Shown here: piece by piece, positions 52,009 through 61,199 of the stretch
Layout of the letters: every line of letters starts with the position of its first letter
Position numbering within the stretch: position 1 is the first letter of the stretch
Assembly (NCBI GenBank): GCA_009846005.1
Contig: VXYL01000086.1
Coordinates: 1 to 64,000 of the forward strand
Source of the DNA: Gammaproteobacteria bacterium
GTDB lineage: Bacteria; Pseudomonadota; Gammaproteobacteria; Pseudomonadales; Azotimanducaceae
Length of the DNA stretch: 64,000 bases
Reading direction: 5' to 3'
Notes under the pieces: generated by a model
Seen by the model: the letters and a program-made list of their open reading frames with translations, nothing else
The model's database searches: none
Told to the model about the DNA's origin: nothing
Position numbers and translations under genes: made by a program

Positions 52009-53021
52009 CGGATACCGCCTCCCCGGTTGGTGTGCGGGATGTGTTGCCCGGCGGTTCAGAGAGCGCGCCGGGCGCGCGTGAGGTATGGGCGGAATTCGAG
52101 GGATTGAGCCTTCACCTTGGGGGCCGACCGGTTCTGAACGACCTGAACGCGGCGCTGCGCGGGCGTTGCATCGGACTGCTCGGGCCAAACGGTGCTGGCA
52201 AGACGACGCTGCTCAACACCCTCCTCGGGTTCTTCAAGCCATCCTCGGGACACGCGCGCATCTTCGGTCGCGATGTCGTTGCCGAGGCCAGCGAGGTGCG
52301 CCGGGTGGTCGGCTACATGCCGGAGCGTGACAGCTTCGTCGGTGGCATGACGGGCGTGCGGTTCGTACGCATGATGGCGGAACTGTCGGGCCTGCCTCGC
52401 GACGATGCACTCGACCGCGCCCACGAGGCGTTCTTCCATGTGGGTCTCGGAGAGGCCCGATACCGCAGGGTCGAGACCTATTCCCAGGGGATGAAGCAAC
52501 TGGCCAAACTCGCCCAGGCGATTGCCCATGGGCCGCGGCTGCTGTTTCTCGACGAGCCCACCAATGGCCTCGACCCGCCAGGACGCAATCGTATGCTGCA
52601 ACTCGTTCGGGGCATCCGCGACACCGGCGCGACCCGGCTGGTTGTTTCGTCGCACTTGCTGCGCGATGTGGAAGAGTGCTGTGACGAGGTGCTCATCCTC
52701 AAAGACGGCCGGATCTCTTCGGTTTGCGACCTCGAAAGCGAACGCCGATCCAACCGCAAGTTCTTGTTTCTTCAGGTCAAGGGCGACCAAGAACGGTTTG
52801 TCGAGGGTCTTGTCGCCTTGGGTTGCGAAGTGGGCATGCCCAACCGTCGGCGGCTGCGGGCGGTGTTGCCCGCGCAGGTCGAGATAGCCGACCTCTATGC
52901 GCTGGCTGCCGAATTGTCGGTCCAGATCCGCCAACTCGACCACAAGCGCGACTCCTTGGAAGACATCTTCCTGCGCGCCATGGACGAGCCCGTCGCGGCC
53001 AAACAGGCAAACGCGTCGTGA
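52005..53021 (+). CDS. ABC transporter ATP-binding protein
   Basis: A 338-residue ATPase subunit. The TTG start at 52005 overlaps the preceding stop (TTGA). Walker A is [15 protein letters not shown], the signature region [16 protein letters not shown] has SQGMK in place of LSGGQ, Walker B is [15 protein letters not shown] and the switch histidine is in [15 protein letters not shown]-terminal domain of about 90 residues follows ([20 protein letters not shown]), as in ABC-2 drug/bacteriocin exporters. It pairs with the permease encoded next. Confidence 0.92.
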   Translation: MTDTASPVGVRDVLPGGSESAPGAREVWAEFEGLSLHLGGRPVLNDLNAALRGRCIGLLGPNGAGKTTLLNTLLGFFKPSSGHARIFGRDVVAEASEVRRVVGYMPERDSFVGGMTGVRFVRMMAELSGLPRDDALDRAHEAFFHVGLGEARYRRVETYSQGMKQLAKLAQAIAHGPRLLFLDEPTNGLDPPGRNRMLQLVRGIRDTGATRLVVSSHLLRDVEECCDEVLILKDGRISSVCDLESERRSNRKFLFLQVKGDQERFVEGLVALGCEVGMPNRRRLRAVLPAQVEIADLYALAAELSVQIRQLDHKRDSLEDIFLRAMDEPVAAKQANAS

Positions 53022-53899
53022 GCCTTCGGGCGCATGGGTTCAGCACTTTTGCCGGGCCATGGACCCGGCGGATCACGCGACCCTTGGTCATTACCCGCTA
53101 CACCCTGTCCACGGTGTTTTCGTCACGCCTGTTCACGATTTTCTTCGTGGCCTGCTTCCTGCCGTCGTGCCTTTTCCTTGTATCAATCTACCTGCGCTAC
53201 AAGCTCGACACGTTGACCGGGTTCTTTGGGCTACATTGGGGCCCCGCGGAAATCCGCGCCGCCGCCGGCTTTCTGGACGATTGGCTGTACTACGGGATCG
53301 TCGGACCCTCCTTGTGGGTGACGTTTCTGATCGTGCTGGTTCGTGGTCCCGCGCTGCTGGGCCCCGATCTCAAGGACAACGCCATGCCGCTCTACCTTTC
53401 GCGGCCGGTGACGAAGCTTCAATACCTCGTCGGGAAACTCCTGGTGCTGCTCTGGCTGACTGCCACCGTCACATGGATACCGGGACTCCTGCTCGTGTTC
53501 GTCAACGCCTACTACGCCGAGGACGGCTGGTTGCTCGACAACCTGTCGGTTCCGCTCGGGCTCGTCGCAACCTGCCTAGTGTGGAGCGGGTGCCTGTCGA
53601 TCATCGCACTGGCGTTGTCTGCTTGGGTGCGCTGGCGCCCGGCGGCGACGTTGGGTTTTCTCGGATTGTTCGTCATCGGATCCGCGGTGGGCAACCTGTT
53701 TCGAGTCACCAGCGGTGACTGGTATGGCAGTCTGATCATTCTGTGGGATGCCATCGAGGTCGTGGGGCGGCAACTGTTCGGCGCAAAGGCGTCCGACTTG
53801 ATGCCGTTGCCCTGGGCCTGGGGCACGCTGGCCTTCGCCACGGCGCTGGCGTTCTGGGCGTTGATGCGCCGCATTCGCGCCTTCGAGATCGTGCGGTGA
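53018..53899 (+). CDS. ABC-2 type permease
   Basis: A 293-residue membrane protein with about six hydrophobic segments, e.g. [56 protein letters not shown] and [20 protein letters not shown]. The loop [20 protein letters not shown] is typical of ABC-2 permeases. GTG 53018 overlaps the ATPase stop (GTGA), which fixes the start. Together with the ATPase before it, it should make an exporter; the substrate is unknown. Confidence 0.85.
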   Translation: MSLRAHGFSTFAGPWTRRITRPLVITRYTLSTVFSSRLFTIFFVACFLPSCLFLVSIYLRYKLDTLTGFFGLHWGPAEIRAAAGFLDDWLYYGIVGPSLWVTFLIVLVRGPALLGPDLKDNAMPLYLSRPVTKLQYLVGKLLVLLWLTATVTWIPGLLLVFVNAYYAEDGWLLDNLSVPLGLVATCLVWSGCLSIIALALSAWVRWRPAATLGFLGLFVIGSAVGNLFRVTSGDWYGSLIILWDAIEVVGRQLFGAKASDLMPLPWAWGTLAFATALAFWALMRRIRAFEIVR

Positions 53900-54840
53900 C
53901 GGACACCATCCGTTTCGAGGGCGTGTCGCGGTTCTACGGCGACGTGCTGGGGGTCAACCGGGTCGATCTCGAACTGGAACCTGGCATCATCGGCTTGGTC
54001 GGTCCCAATGGCGCCGGCAAGTCGACGCTGATGAACCTAGTGACCGGCTTGGTGAGCCCAAGCCGCGGTCGCGTCGTGGTGCGCTGTGTGGAGCCCAGGG
54101 ACTCCGAGGCGTTCTATCGACGCATCGGCTATTGCACGCAGTACGATGCATTTCCCGTCGGGATGACCGGTCGCCGATTGTTGGTCAGCCTGCTCCGCGT
54201 ACATGGCTTTGCTGAGGGCCGTGCCGACGAGTTGGCCAACGCGGCCCTCGAGAGGGTGGGCATGACTGCAGCGGCGGATCGCTCGGTCGACGCCTACAGC
54301 AAGGGCATGCGGCAGCGAATCAAGCTGGCCCAGGCGATCTGCCACGAGCCCGACGTCCTGGTTCTAGACGAGCCGTTGAACGGCCTCGATCCCCAGGCCC
54401 GGGCCGAAGTCACGGAGGTCTTTCGGGAGTTCGGCGCGACCGGCGCACACGTCCTGATATCCAGCCATATCCTCCACGAGGTCGATGCGATCTCGGATCG
54501 CGTCGTGTTCCTCGACAACGGCTACGTCATCGCGGAGGGCGACGCGCCGGGCATCAAGGGCGAACTCAAGCAGTATCCGATGCAGGTCTTCGTTCGCTCC
54601 GAGCATGCGCCTGCAATCGCCTCGCGCCTGTTCGAACTCGGCCATGTAACGGAAGTGCGACTTCACGACGACGGTGCCGGGCTGTTCGCCCGCACCCCCG
54701 ATGCGGACCGCTTCTTCCTCGCCTTCAACCGGCTGTCGCTCGCCGAGGCTTGGCATGTCGAGGCGATCGGGACCGCCGACGAGACCGTCGAGGCGATCTA
54801 CAACTACCTCGTGGTCGACGGGGCGGCCGGCGCTTCGTGA
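53896..54840 (+). CDS. ABC transporter ATP-binding protein
   Basis: A 314-residue ATPase subunit, second of the operon. Walker A is GLVGPNGAGKSTLMN, the signature region DAYSKGMRQRIKLAQ, Walker B VLVLDEPLNGLDPQA and the switch region LISSHILHEVDAIS. The C-terminal domain after residue 215 is again of the ABC-2 type (MQVFVRSEHAPAIASRLFEL). The GTG start overlaps the previous stop (GTGA). It is similar to but clearly distinct from the 52005 gene, so the pairs either form two exporters or one heteromeric complex. Confidence 0.92.
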   Translation: MTDTIRFEGVSRFYGDVLGVNRVDLELEPGIIGLVGPNGAGKSTLMNLVTGLVSPSRGRVVVRCVEPRDSEAFYRRIGYCTQYDAFPVGMTGRRLLVSLLRVHGFAEGRADELANAALERVGMTAAADRSVDAYSKGMRQRIKLAQAICHEPDVLVLDEPLNGLDPQARAEVTEVFREFGATGAHVLISSHILHEVDAISDRVVFLDNGYVIAEGDAPGIKGELKQYPMQVFVRSEHAPAIASRLFELGHVTEVRLHDDGAGLFARTPDADRFFLAFNRLSLAEAWHVEAIGTADETVEAIYNYLVVDGAAGAS

Positions 54841-55637
54841 TGGCCGACTCATGGGAACAGAGCGTAGGGTCCGGAGTCTGGAAACGGCGTGCCAGGCAGG
54901 TGCGGGCCGTCGTGGATGTCGAACTCCGCAAAATGCTCGGCGGCAGGCGGGCCGTGCCGGTGTGTCTGCTCGCCGCGCTGCCGGTGATCGTGATCTTTGT
55001 GATAGTCGTGGAGACGATGCCCGCGCGCAGCGCGTTCGGGGCCATCTATTCGGTCGTCGTCTTGGGTGCCACCGTGTTCTTCGGTTGCGCGCTCGTGTTC
55101 ACCCATTTATTTCGCGGCGAGATCCTCCGCCGCAGCCTGCACTTCTACCTGCTCGCGCCCTTGCGCCGCGAGGCGCTGACGCTGGCCAAGTACGCCGCCG
55201 GGTTGCTGCTCGCGTATGCCTTGTTCGGCGGCGTCACGATTCTCGTCCATCCGATGTTCATGGCCGCGACCGGTGACTGGGTCGTCTTGGAGACGTTCCA
55301 CTACCTGGGCATCACCCTGCTCGGCTGCACGGCGTACGGCGCGCTGTTCCTGCTGTTCGGCACGCTGTTCCGAAACCCCATCCTGCCGGTCGCCGCGCTG
55401 CTCGGCTGGGAGATGCTGAACTTCCTTCTCCCGGCGGGGATCAGGATTGCCAGCGTCAGCTACCACCTCAAGTCGCTGTTGCCGGGACCCGGTCCCGTGG
55501 AGCTGGCGATGGGTGTTCCGGCCGAGTTGCCGTCTCCCGCAGCGGCGGTCGGGTCGCTGTTGATGCTGTCGGCGGCGGCTGTCGCGCTGGCCTGCTTCCG
55601 AGTGCGGCGAATGGAAATCCGCTACACGGACGATTGA
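54840..55637 (+). CDS. ABC-2 type permease
   Basis: A 265-residue membrane protein with about six hydrophobic segments: VCLLAALPVIVIFVIVVETM, FGAIYSVVVLGATVFFGCAL, YAAGLLLAYALFGGVTILVH, LGITLLGCTAYGALFLLFGT and a last one SLLMLSAAAVALACF. The loop RGEILRRSLHFYLLAPLRRE fits ABC-2 permeases. The ATG shares one base with the ATPase stop (TGATG). It is the last of the six overlapping genes that start with the ECF sigma factor. Confidence 0.85.
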   Translation: MADSWEQSVGSGVWKRRARQVRAVVDVELRKMLGGRRAVPVCLLAALPVIVIFVIVVETMPARSAFGAIYSVVVLGATVFFGCALVFTHLFRGEILRRSLHFYLLAPLRREALTLAKYAAGLLLAYALFGGVTILVHPMFMAATGDWVVLETFHYLGITLLGCTAYGALFLLFGTLFRNPILPVAALLGWEMLNFLLPAGIRIASVSYHLKSLLPGPGPVELAMGVPAELPSPAAAVGSLLMLSAAAVALACFRVRRMEIRYTDD

Positions 55638-55843
55638 CAAATGAGCGGTCCTCTCAGGAGGCCGTTGCGGCGAATGCCTTGCGGAAGCCGGCCATCTTTG
55701 GCTTGGCAGGGAGGGATGGGGGGATATCGGGGTCGGAAACCGAATGGCTGGAGGTCGGGCCCGTTGCTAATAATCGGCCTATGCGAGCGTGTATGTTGAA
55801 ACAGGTCTGCCCGACTTCCTTCTCGCCTTGCCAGGATCAAGCC

Positions 55844-56680
55844 ATGAAGCCCCCTTTTCACCATGCGCGCACCGCGCCAGTTCTCGTAGCGGCCTTGGTT
55901 GGCGGATGCGCAACGCAGCCGGTAGAACCAATCGAACGTCAGCATGACCTCAGAATCGATGTCGCGAAAGTCGACTTCGGTGCCCGCGGGACACTGCACA
56001 TTGTCCAGGCGCAGGAACCGAGACTCCGCATCAGGGCACGTGCCGACGTGGCTAACCTGATCCACATCGAGGAGGAAGCAGGTCGGCTGCACATCCGAGA
56101 TCCGATTCGCCCCCGATTCGCGGCGACATCGGAGTTGCTTGGATTTGGGCACGTGTACGACGAGCAGGCGATGTATTACCTCGAGATACCAACGCTCGCG
56201 GAACTGAGACTCAGCGGCGGGCCGGTAAGGATAGGACCGTTCCAGGTGGATGGGCTCGCCATCACGTCGGACGGACATGCAGACATACGGGTCGACGACG
56301 TGAACGTGTCCCGTTTCTCCCTCAACACGACGATGGGCAGTCAAGTTACGGTCGCCCGCCTCGTGGCGGATTCGGTCGTCTTGACCGCGTCCGGCAATGC
56401 AACGATTCGCGTGAAGGACGTGGATGCCAACTCCGTCGAGATCCGGGCGCACGAATATAGCGATGTTTCGTTGGAAGGCCGGGCCGCAAACGGGAACCTG
56501 ACCCTCTCAGGGTCCGGTTCGGTAACTGCACCCGCGTGGCTAGCGGAGCACGCGGACATCCACGCAGTAGGCCACAGCCGTGCTCTGCTCTCGGTGGGTA
56601 CCAAACTGGTTCTAGATGTTGCAGATCGCGCCAAGGTTGACTGGCTCGGCTCGCCGGTTGTCCAGAAAGCACTGCGGTGA
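55844..56680 (+). CDS. Lipoprotein with GIN-type (DUF2807) head domain
   Basis: A 278-residue protein. ATG 55844 follows AGGA and gives a lipoprotein signal with the lipobox LVGGCA (Cys24 or so). The mature part is a parallel beta-helix-like GIN/DUF2807 domain: LRIRARADVANLIHIEEEAG, LAELRLSGGPVRIG, DGHADIRVDDVNVSRFSL and NGNLTLSGSGSVTAPAWLAE are the repeated short strands with Gly/Ser turns. Family role is unknown; such domains are thought to bind surface ligands. The stop overlaps the next gene (GTGA). It lies 206 bases after the ABC permease. Confidence 0.8.
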   Translation: MKPPFHHARTAPVLVAALVGGCATQPVEPIERQHDLRIDVAKVDFGARGTLHIVQAQEPRLRIRARADVANLIHIEEEAGRLHIRDPIRPRFAATSELLGFGHVYDEQAMYYLEIPTLAELRLSGGPVRIGPFQVDGLAITSDGHADIRVDDVNVSRFSLNTTMGSQVTVARLVADSVVLTASGNATIRVKDVDANSVEIRAHEYSDVSLEGRAANGNLTLSGSGSVTAPAWLAEHADIHAVGHSRALLSVGTKLVLDVADRAKVDWLGSPVVQKALR

Positions 56681-57327
56681 AGAAGTGCATCGCCGGCGCA
56701 TCCCTACTGGGGGCCTTGGCCGGGGCCGCGGAGGACGGCACGGCCTTCGCGCGGTTCGTGGCGGCGAATCAAGCGGTCGGGGACTTCGATTGTAGCTTCA
56801 CGATGACCTCCACTCGTTCCGGGGAGGAGCGCGTGGAACACTATTCGTCCGACCTCGGCGGGGAGCTATTGGAGGTGGACGGTCGCGAACCTACGGAAAA
56901 GGAGCGCCGTCGGTACGAGTCACTCGGCCCGGCGCCGATGCCCTTCGATGTCGAGATGTTCGGGCCGCAGGATGCGGCCGTAGTGGTTCACGCGCAAGAC
57001 GAGAGCACCACGACGTTCGTGCGCGAAGGCCGAACGGAGATCCCAGGATCGAAGGATGTGATCGATGGTCGCTCCACGTTGGTGGTCAGCAGGTCCACTT
57101 GGCGGCCGATTCGATTGGTAATAGAGAACACGCAGTCGTACTCTCCGGCAGTCGGCGTCAAGGTTGATCACCTCAGTCAAACGTCCTCGTGGGTGTACGT
57201 GCCTACCGTCAACGCATCCTTGACGGAGACGTTGGAGATGACGATGGCGGGCAAGGTGATGGTGTTCAAGAAGATCTCGGACCAAGTCCACGTGACCTAT
57301 TCGAACTTGGACTGCAAGTTGAAGTAA
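56677..57327 (+). CDS. Secreted hypothetical protein
   Basis: A 216-residue protein with a short signal-like N-terminus (KKCIAGASLLGALAGAA). The GTG start overlaps the lipoprotein stop (GTGA), so the two are translated together. The rest is a beta-rich domain (VGDFDCSFTMTSTRSGEERV, STLVVSRSTWRPIRLVIENT, YVPTVNASLTETLEMTMAG) that resembles lipocalin or LolA-like outer-membrane lipid-binding folds in style, but no family is assigned. It probably works in the periplasm with the GIN lipoprotein. Confidence 0.65.
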   Translation: MKKCIAGASLLGALAGAAEDGTAFARFVAANQAVGDFDCSFTMTSTRSGEERVEHYSSDLGGELLEVDGREPTEKERRRYESLGPAPMPFDVEMFGPQDAAVVVHAQDESTTTFVREGRTEIPGSKDVIDGRSTLVVSRSTWRPIRLVIENTQSYSPAVGVKVDHLSQTSSWVYVPTVNASLTETLEMTMAGKVMVFKKISDQVHVTYSNLDCKLK

Positions 57328-57509
57328 CGGCGAGCCATCAGCACACTCTGCAGGCTCTGCCCGCGGCGACATCGTTCCAGTCATCGAGCATCGGTGTAGG
57401 ACGGCAACGGCGGTCCTTGTGGCCGGTGCAGCGCCGTGGTCGTCGCGGTTGTGGGTGGGTGACTACCTTGCGTTTCAACGGCCGACCAACGCACGAAGGA
57501 CGCGTCGAC

Positions 57510-58970
57510 CTATCGACGACGGGGGTTGACTCCCAACAGCGCTTGCGCCCGGGCCACGACGTGGTCGTCCCGATCGGCGCTGCCGTTGGCGTACATGAGG
57601 CTCGCGGCGAGCAGGTCGTCACGCCAGGGAAGGCGTAGCCACCGATAGTTCTCGAGCATCGCCTCGGTGAACTTGATGTCGTGCGTGCCCCTGTTCTTGA
57701 GCGTGGCGTACCACCGCGTGCGGGCGCCCAGCGCCATCGCGTCGCCCCCGGCCTCTAGCCATCCGCGAGCTTGCCGGACCGCGTCGATGCGATTGCGGCC
57801 GATGGTTCGGAAGATCTCGTCCAAATTCTCCGCCTGCATCGGCGCGATGGCGTCGATCCGTCGATTCCGCGTCCGCGAGTCGCGTTCCACCATCGACCGA
57901 AAGCTCGTCATGAACGCCACGGCCTGCAGAAGCTGCAGTCGTCGCGCACGGTCCTCATCGGCCACCCGGTAGCAGTAGTGCATGGCATTGGCCGCTGTAC
58001 TCGCGTGCAAGGCAACAATGCCATTGCGGCGCAGGATGAGTTCGGCGGCGAACATCGTCACGGCCTCCCACACCGTGTGCGCACTGACGTTGTCGGCAAG
58101 CAGTCGGACGGCGGTGCCGACAGCCTGTTCGCTGCTTGCCGTGCGCATTTCCTGGAGCAGCGTCCGAGCGGCGGAGATGTCGTCGCGACCCGCTTGCCAA
58201 TCTAGCGGCAGCGTGGCCGCCATCGCCTGATTCGCTTGCCAGTCGCGATCCGCAACATGCTCGTATCGCGCCGGGTTGGCATCGCCCTCGGCGTTCTGAA
58301 CGGCGAGGGCAAGCGAGCGCGCCAGGGGCGCGGCCACGCCTTCGCCCAACGCCGAAACCAGCCGATGGGCGTTGGCTGCGGCGATGGGTTTGTGGCCGAT
58401 GGCGCGGAAGTCGCGCGCGGCGTGCAGCATCAGCGTCTGCAGTGCCGTACGGGTGTGTCCCGCAGCGACGAGGGCGGCGGTGGCGAGGTCGGCTTCTTGG
58501 GCGTCCCAGGAGACCAACGCGCCAGCCAGCGCCGCCGGTTGGGAATGGCCGTCCGAATGGTGTCCTTCGGGCAGCGGTCGAAGCGACCAGGGCTCGATGC
58601 GATCCTGTTGCGCCGATGCCGCCTTGAAGTAGTCCGCGGTCCATAGCAGCGGCAGCCACTTGTGTTCGTTGGGCATCGCGACGACCGACTGTTCAACCGA
58701 CCTCAGCATCATCACCGCGTGGTACTTGAACCCCACGTTCGGATAGGGACTCACCTCGCGGCACGTGGCAACGGCCAGCGCAGCTAGGAGTTGCTGCGGT
58801 GCCAGACCGGCTCGAATGCGCATCGCCAGGGCGTCGAGCAGGGATTCCCTCGGCGTCTCGACCAGTAGACGCACGAGTTCGCCGTCACCAGCGAAGGCAC
58901 CGGCGGGTTGCGCCCAAGACGCCCATGGCGTGAAAAAGGACGCTGCCAATGCCCGGCGTCGGGTGATCAC
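57510..58970 (-). CDS. Tat-type exported alpha-helical protein of unknown function
   Basis: A 486-residue protein I do not recognise. GTG 58970 gives VITRRRALAASFFTPWASWA, a twin-arginine-like leader. The rest is all helical. Conserved-looking stretches are EVSPYPNVGFKYHAVMMLRS, NEHKWLPLLWTADYFKAASA, AELILRRNGIVALHASTAAN and LPWRDDLLAASLMYANGSAD, with several His residues that could bind a metal or heme. The gene stands alone between the hypothetical pair and the DUF4870 gene. Confidence 0.7.
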   Translation of the reverse strand: MITRRRALAASFFTPWASWAQPAGAFAGDGELVRLLVETPRESLLDALAMRIRAGLAPQQLLAALAVATCREVSPYPNVGFKYHAVMMLRSVEQSVVAMPNEHKWLPLLWTADYFKAASAQQDRIEPWSLRPLPEGHHSDGHSQPAALAGALVSWDAQEADLATAALVAAGHTRTALQTLMLHAARDFRAIGHKPIAAANAHRLVSALGEGVAAPLARSLALAVQNAEGDANPARYEHVADRDWQANQAMAATLPLDWQAGRDDISAARTLLQEMRTASSEQAVGTAVRLLADNVSAHTVWEAVTMFAAELILRRNGIVALHASTAANAMHYCYRVADEDRARRLQLLQAVAFMTSFRSMVERDSRTRNRRIDAIAPMQAENLDEIFRTIGRNRIDAVRQARGWLEAGGDAMALGARTRWYATLKNRGTHDIKFTEAMLENYRWLRLPWRDDLLAASLMYANGSADRDDHVVARAQALLGVNPRRR

Positions 58971-59087
58971 CCGAGAATCCCCGGATCGACAACAAAGACC
59001 ATGCGGCCAATACTGCGCGTCCCGACGCCTATCCGCCATGGGTGGATGTCGCTAAGCTAAAGCCGTCGGGTAGGCGTGGAGCGAGAA

Positions 59088-59453
59088 ATGGCGGATTTCG
59101 ATCACAGCGAAATGTCCAGCTCCGAAGAGCGAACGTGGTCGATCATCGTTCACGCTGCGGCGTTCGCCGGTGTGGTGGTGCCGTTTGGCATGATCCTCGG
59201 ACCGCTCGTTGTCTGGATCATCAAGAAGCCCGAGTCGGCGTTGGTGGATCGCCACGGCAGGGCGGCGCTCAATTTCCAGATCAGCATGCTGATCTACTTC
59301 ATCGGGGCCGTGGTACTCGTGTTCGTGGCCATCGGTTTGCTGCTGCTGATCGTGTTGGGAATCTTCTGGTTCTTAATGGTCTTGGTGGCGACAATCCGGG
59401 TGGCCGACGGCCGTGATCCCGGCTATGTCCTTAGCATCGAGTTTCTCAAGTAG
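59088..59453 (+). CDS. DUF4870 domain membrane protein
   Basis: A 121-residue protein with three membrane segments: TWSIIVHAAAFAGVVVPFGM then ILGPLVVWIIKK, ISMLIYFIGAVVLVFVAIGL and LLLIVLGIFWFLMVLVATIR. DRHGRAALNFQISM is the DUF4870 (Tic20-like) signature. ATG 59088 has GGAG seven bases upstream and is preferred to GTG 59076. Function is unknown for the family. Confidence 0.88.
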   Translation: MADFDHSEMSSSEERTWSIIVHAAAFAGVVVPFGMILGPLVVWIIKKPESALVDRHGRAALNFQISMLIYFIGAVVLVFVAIGLLLLIVLGIFWFLMVLVATIRVADGRDPGYVLSIEFLK

Positions 59454-59549
59454 CTGTTGACCGGTCGTCCTGTCCATATGCCGGCCGCGCCCTCCTCGGG
59501 CGGTGATAGAATCCTCCGCCACTCGCGGTGGGAGCCGCGGTAATCGTCT

Positions 59550-59626
59550 CGGGGCGTAGCGCAGTCTGGTAGCGCATCACACTGGGGGTGTGGTGGTCGT
59601 CGGTTCAAATCCGGCCGCCCCGACCA
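59550..59626 (+). tRNA. tRNA-Pro (anticodon GGG)
   Basis: A complete 77-base cloverleaf. The acceptor stem is CGGGGCG/CGCCCCG, D arm GCGC-GCGC, anticodon stem TCACA/TGTGG with loop CTGGGGG (anticodon GGG), and T arm GTCGG/CCGGC with TTCAAAT. Discriminator A and CCA are encoded. A TGATAGAAT extended -10 box at 59503-59511 lies upstream. Confidence 0.97.
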
Positions 59627-59725
59627 AACGACTCGAAGTCCAAGCGTCGGCATCCCGACGACCGACATCGGAGGCAGGGTGAGGGAGAGCCGACAGGCGC
59701 ATCGTCGACGCGGAACGCGCACTGC

Positions 59726-61195
59726 GTGGTAGCACCGGCGTCCAAGGACCGCCTGGTCCCGTTCACCAGCAAGCTTGCGTTTGGCATCGGCCAGTTCGCG
59801 GAAGGCCTAAAGAACACGGCCTTCGGCGCGTTTGCGCTGTTCTACTACAACCAGGTGCTTGGCCTGCCGGGCACGTTGGCGGGGATGGCGCTGTTCATCG
59901 CCCTGCTGTTCGACGCCGTCACGGATCCGATGGCGGGGTCGCTGTCCGACAAGACCCGATCCCGGCTTGGGCGCCGGCACCCCTTCATGTACGCCTCCGC
60001 AGTGCCGCTGGGTCTCGCGTTCGTGGGCCTCTTCGCGCCGCCTCCGGGTCTCGGCGAATGGGGTCTCTTCGCGTGGCTCGCCACGTTCGCGGTGCTGACC
60101 CGGATGGCGATGACGCTCTACCACGTTCCGCACCTCGCGCTTGGCGCGGAGATGACCGAGAACTTCGACGAGCGCACACGCATCGTGGCCTATCGGCAGT
60201 TCTTCGGCGCGGCGGGCGTGCTGGCGGCGTTCGGACTCGGGTACGGGTGGTATTTCGCGGAGCTGCGCGGCGGTCGGGTCGCGGTGGACAACTACATGCC
60301 CTACGCGGTGACGCTGGCGATCCTGATGGTCGTGACGATCTGGTACTCGGCGTACGGGACCCAGAAGGAGATTCCGTTCCTGTCGGAACCCGAGACCCTT
60401 CCCAAGCGCGACCCTGTCAGCCAGATGGTTCTCGACTTGGCCGAGGCGTTTCGAAACCGGTCGTTCCGATGGCTCTTCTTCGGTGTGCTGGTGGTGTTCG
60501 TGATGGCCGGCGTCAACAGCGCGCTCGACATCTACATGTTCCAGTACTTCTGGGACTTGACCGGCGCCGAGATGCTCATCCTGCAGGTGGCGAGCGTCAC
60601 CGGGCTCATGGCGGGCGTGTTTCTGGCGGCCCCGCTGCTGCGTCGCACGGAGAAGCGCTTCGGGGTGCTGCTCGGCACGATCGTTTGGGCCGTTTGCCAG
60701 GTTGTTCCCGTCGTTCTGCGGCTTGTCGATGCGTTCCCGGCGAACGACGCGGTCATCCTCGTCCCGACGCTGGTGGCGTTCCGGTTCGTCCAGGGATTGA
60801 TCGTCCAGCAGGCCCTCACGGCGTTCGGGTCGATGATGGCGGACGTGGCCGACGAGCACGACCATGCGACCGGTACGCGCCAGGAGGGCATTTTCTTCGG
60901 TGCCATCGCGTTCTCGCACAAGGCCACGTCGGGGTTCGGAACCCTCATTGGCGGCCTCGGGTTGGACATCATCGGATGGCCTCGCGGCACCGGGATCCAA
61001 TCGGCGGCCGACGTGCCCGCGGAGACCATCGTCCATCTCGGGCTGCTCTATGGCCCCGTCGTGGCCGGGTTCTCGGTCATCTCCGTGTGGTGCTACCTGC
61101 ACTACGATCTGACCCGGGCGCGGCATGCCGAGATCCTGCGCGAACTCAACCTTCGACGACGTGCGACCCCGGTTCGGGATCCAACAACCACTTGA
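59726..61195 (+). CDS. MFS transporter, GPH (sugar/cation symporter) family
   Basis: A 489-residue transporter with about 12 hydrophobic segments. FGIGQFAEGLKNTAFGAFAL opens helix 1. FDAVTDPMAGSLSDKTRSRLGRRHPFM is the cytoplasmic loop signature of the glycoside-pentoside-hexuronide family, with the Asp of the cation site. VPHLALGAEMTENFDERTRI and TGTRQEGIFFGAIAFSHKAT are also family marks. GTG 59726 is the best start; in-frame codons further up run into the tRNA-Pro gene. It would take up a sugar or related compound with Na+ or H+. pyrD follows after 4 bases. Confidence 0.9.
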   Translation: MVAPASKDRLVPFTSKLAFGIGQFAEGLKNTAFGAFALFYYNQVLGLPGTLAGMALFIALLFDAVTDPMAGSLSDKTRSRLGRRHPFMYASAVPLGLAFVGLFAPPPGLGEWGLFAWLATFAVLTRMAMTLYHVPHLALGAEMTENFDERTRIVAYRQFFGAAGVLAAFGLGYGWYFAELRGGRVAVDNYMPYAVTLAILMVVTIWYSAYGTQKEIPFLSEPETLPKRDPVSQMVLDLAEAFRNRSFRWLFFGVLVVFVMAGVNSALDIYMFQYFWDLTGAEMLILQVASVTGLMAGVFLAAPLLRRTEKRFGVLLGTIVWAVCQVVPVVLRLVDAFPANDAVILVPTLVAFRFVQGLIVQQALTAFGSMMADVADEHDHATGTRQEGIFFGAIAFSHKATSGFGTLIGGLGLDIIGWPRGTGIQSAADVPAETIVHLGLLYGPVVAGFSVISVWCYLHYDLTRARHAEILRELNLRRRATPVRDPTTT

Positions 61196-61199
61196 CCGC

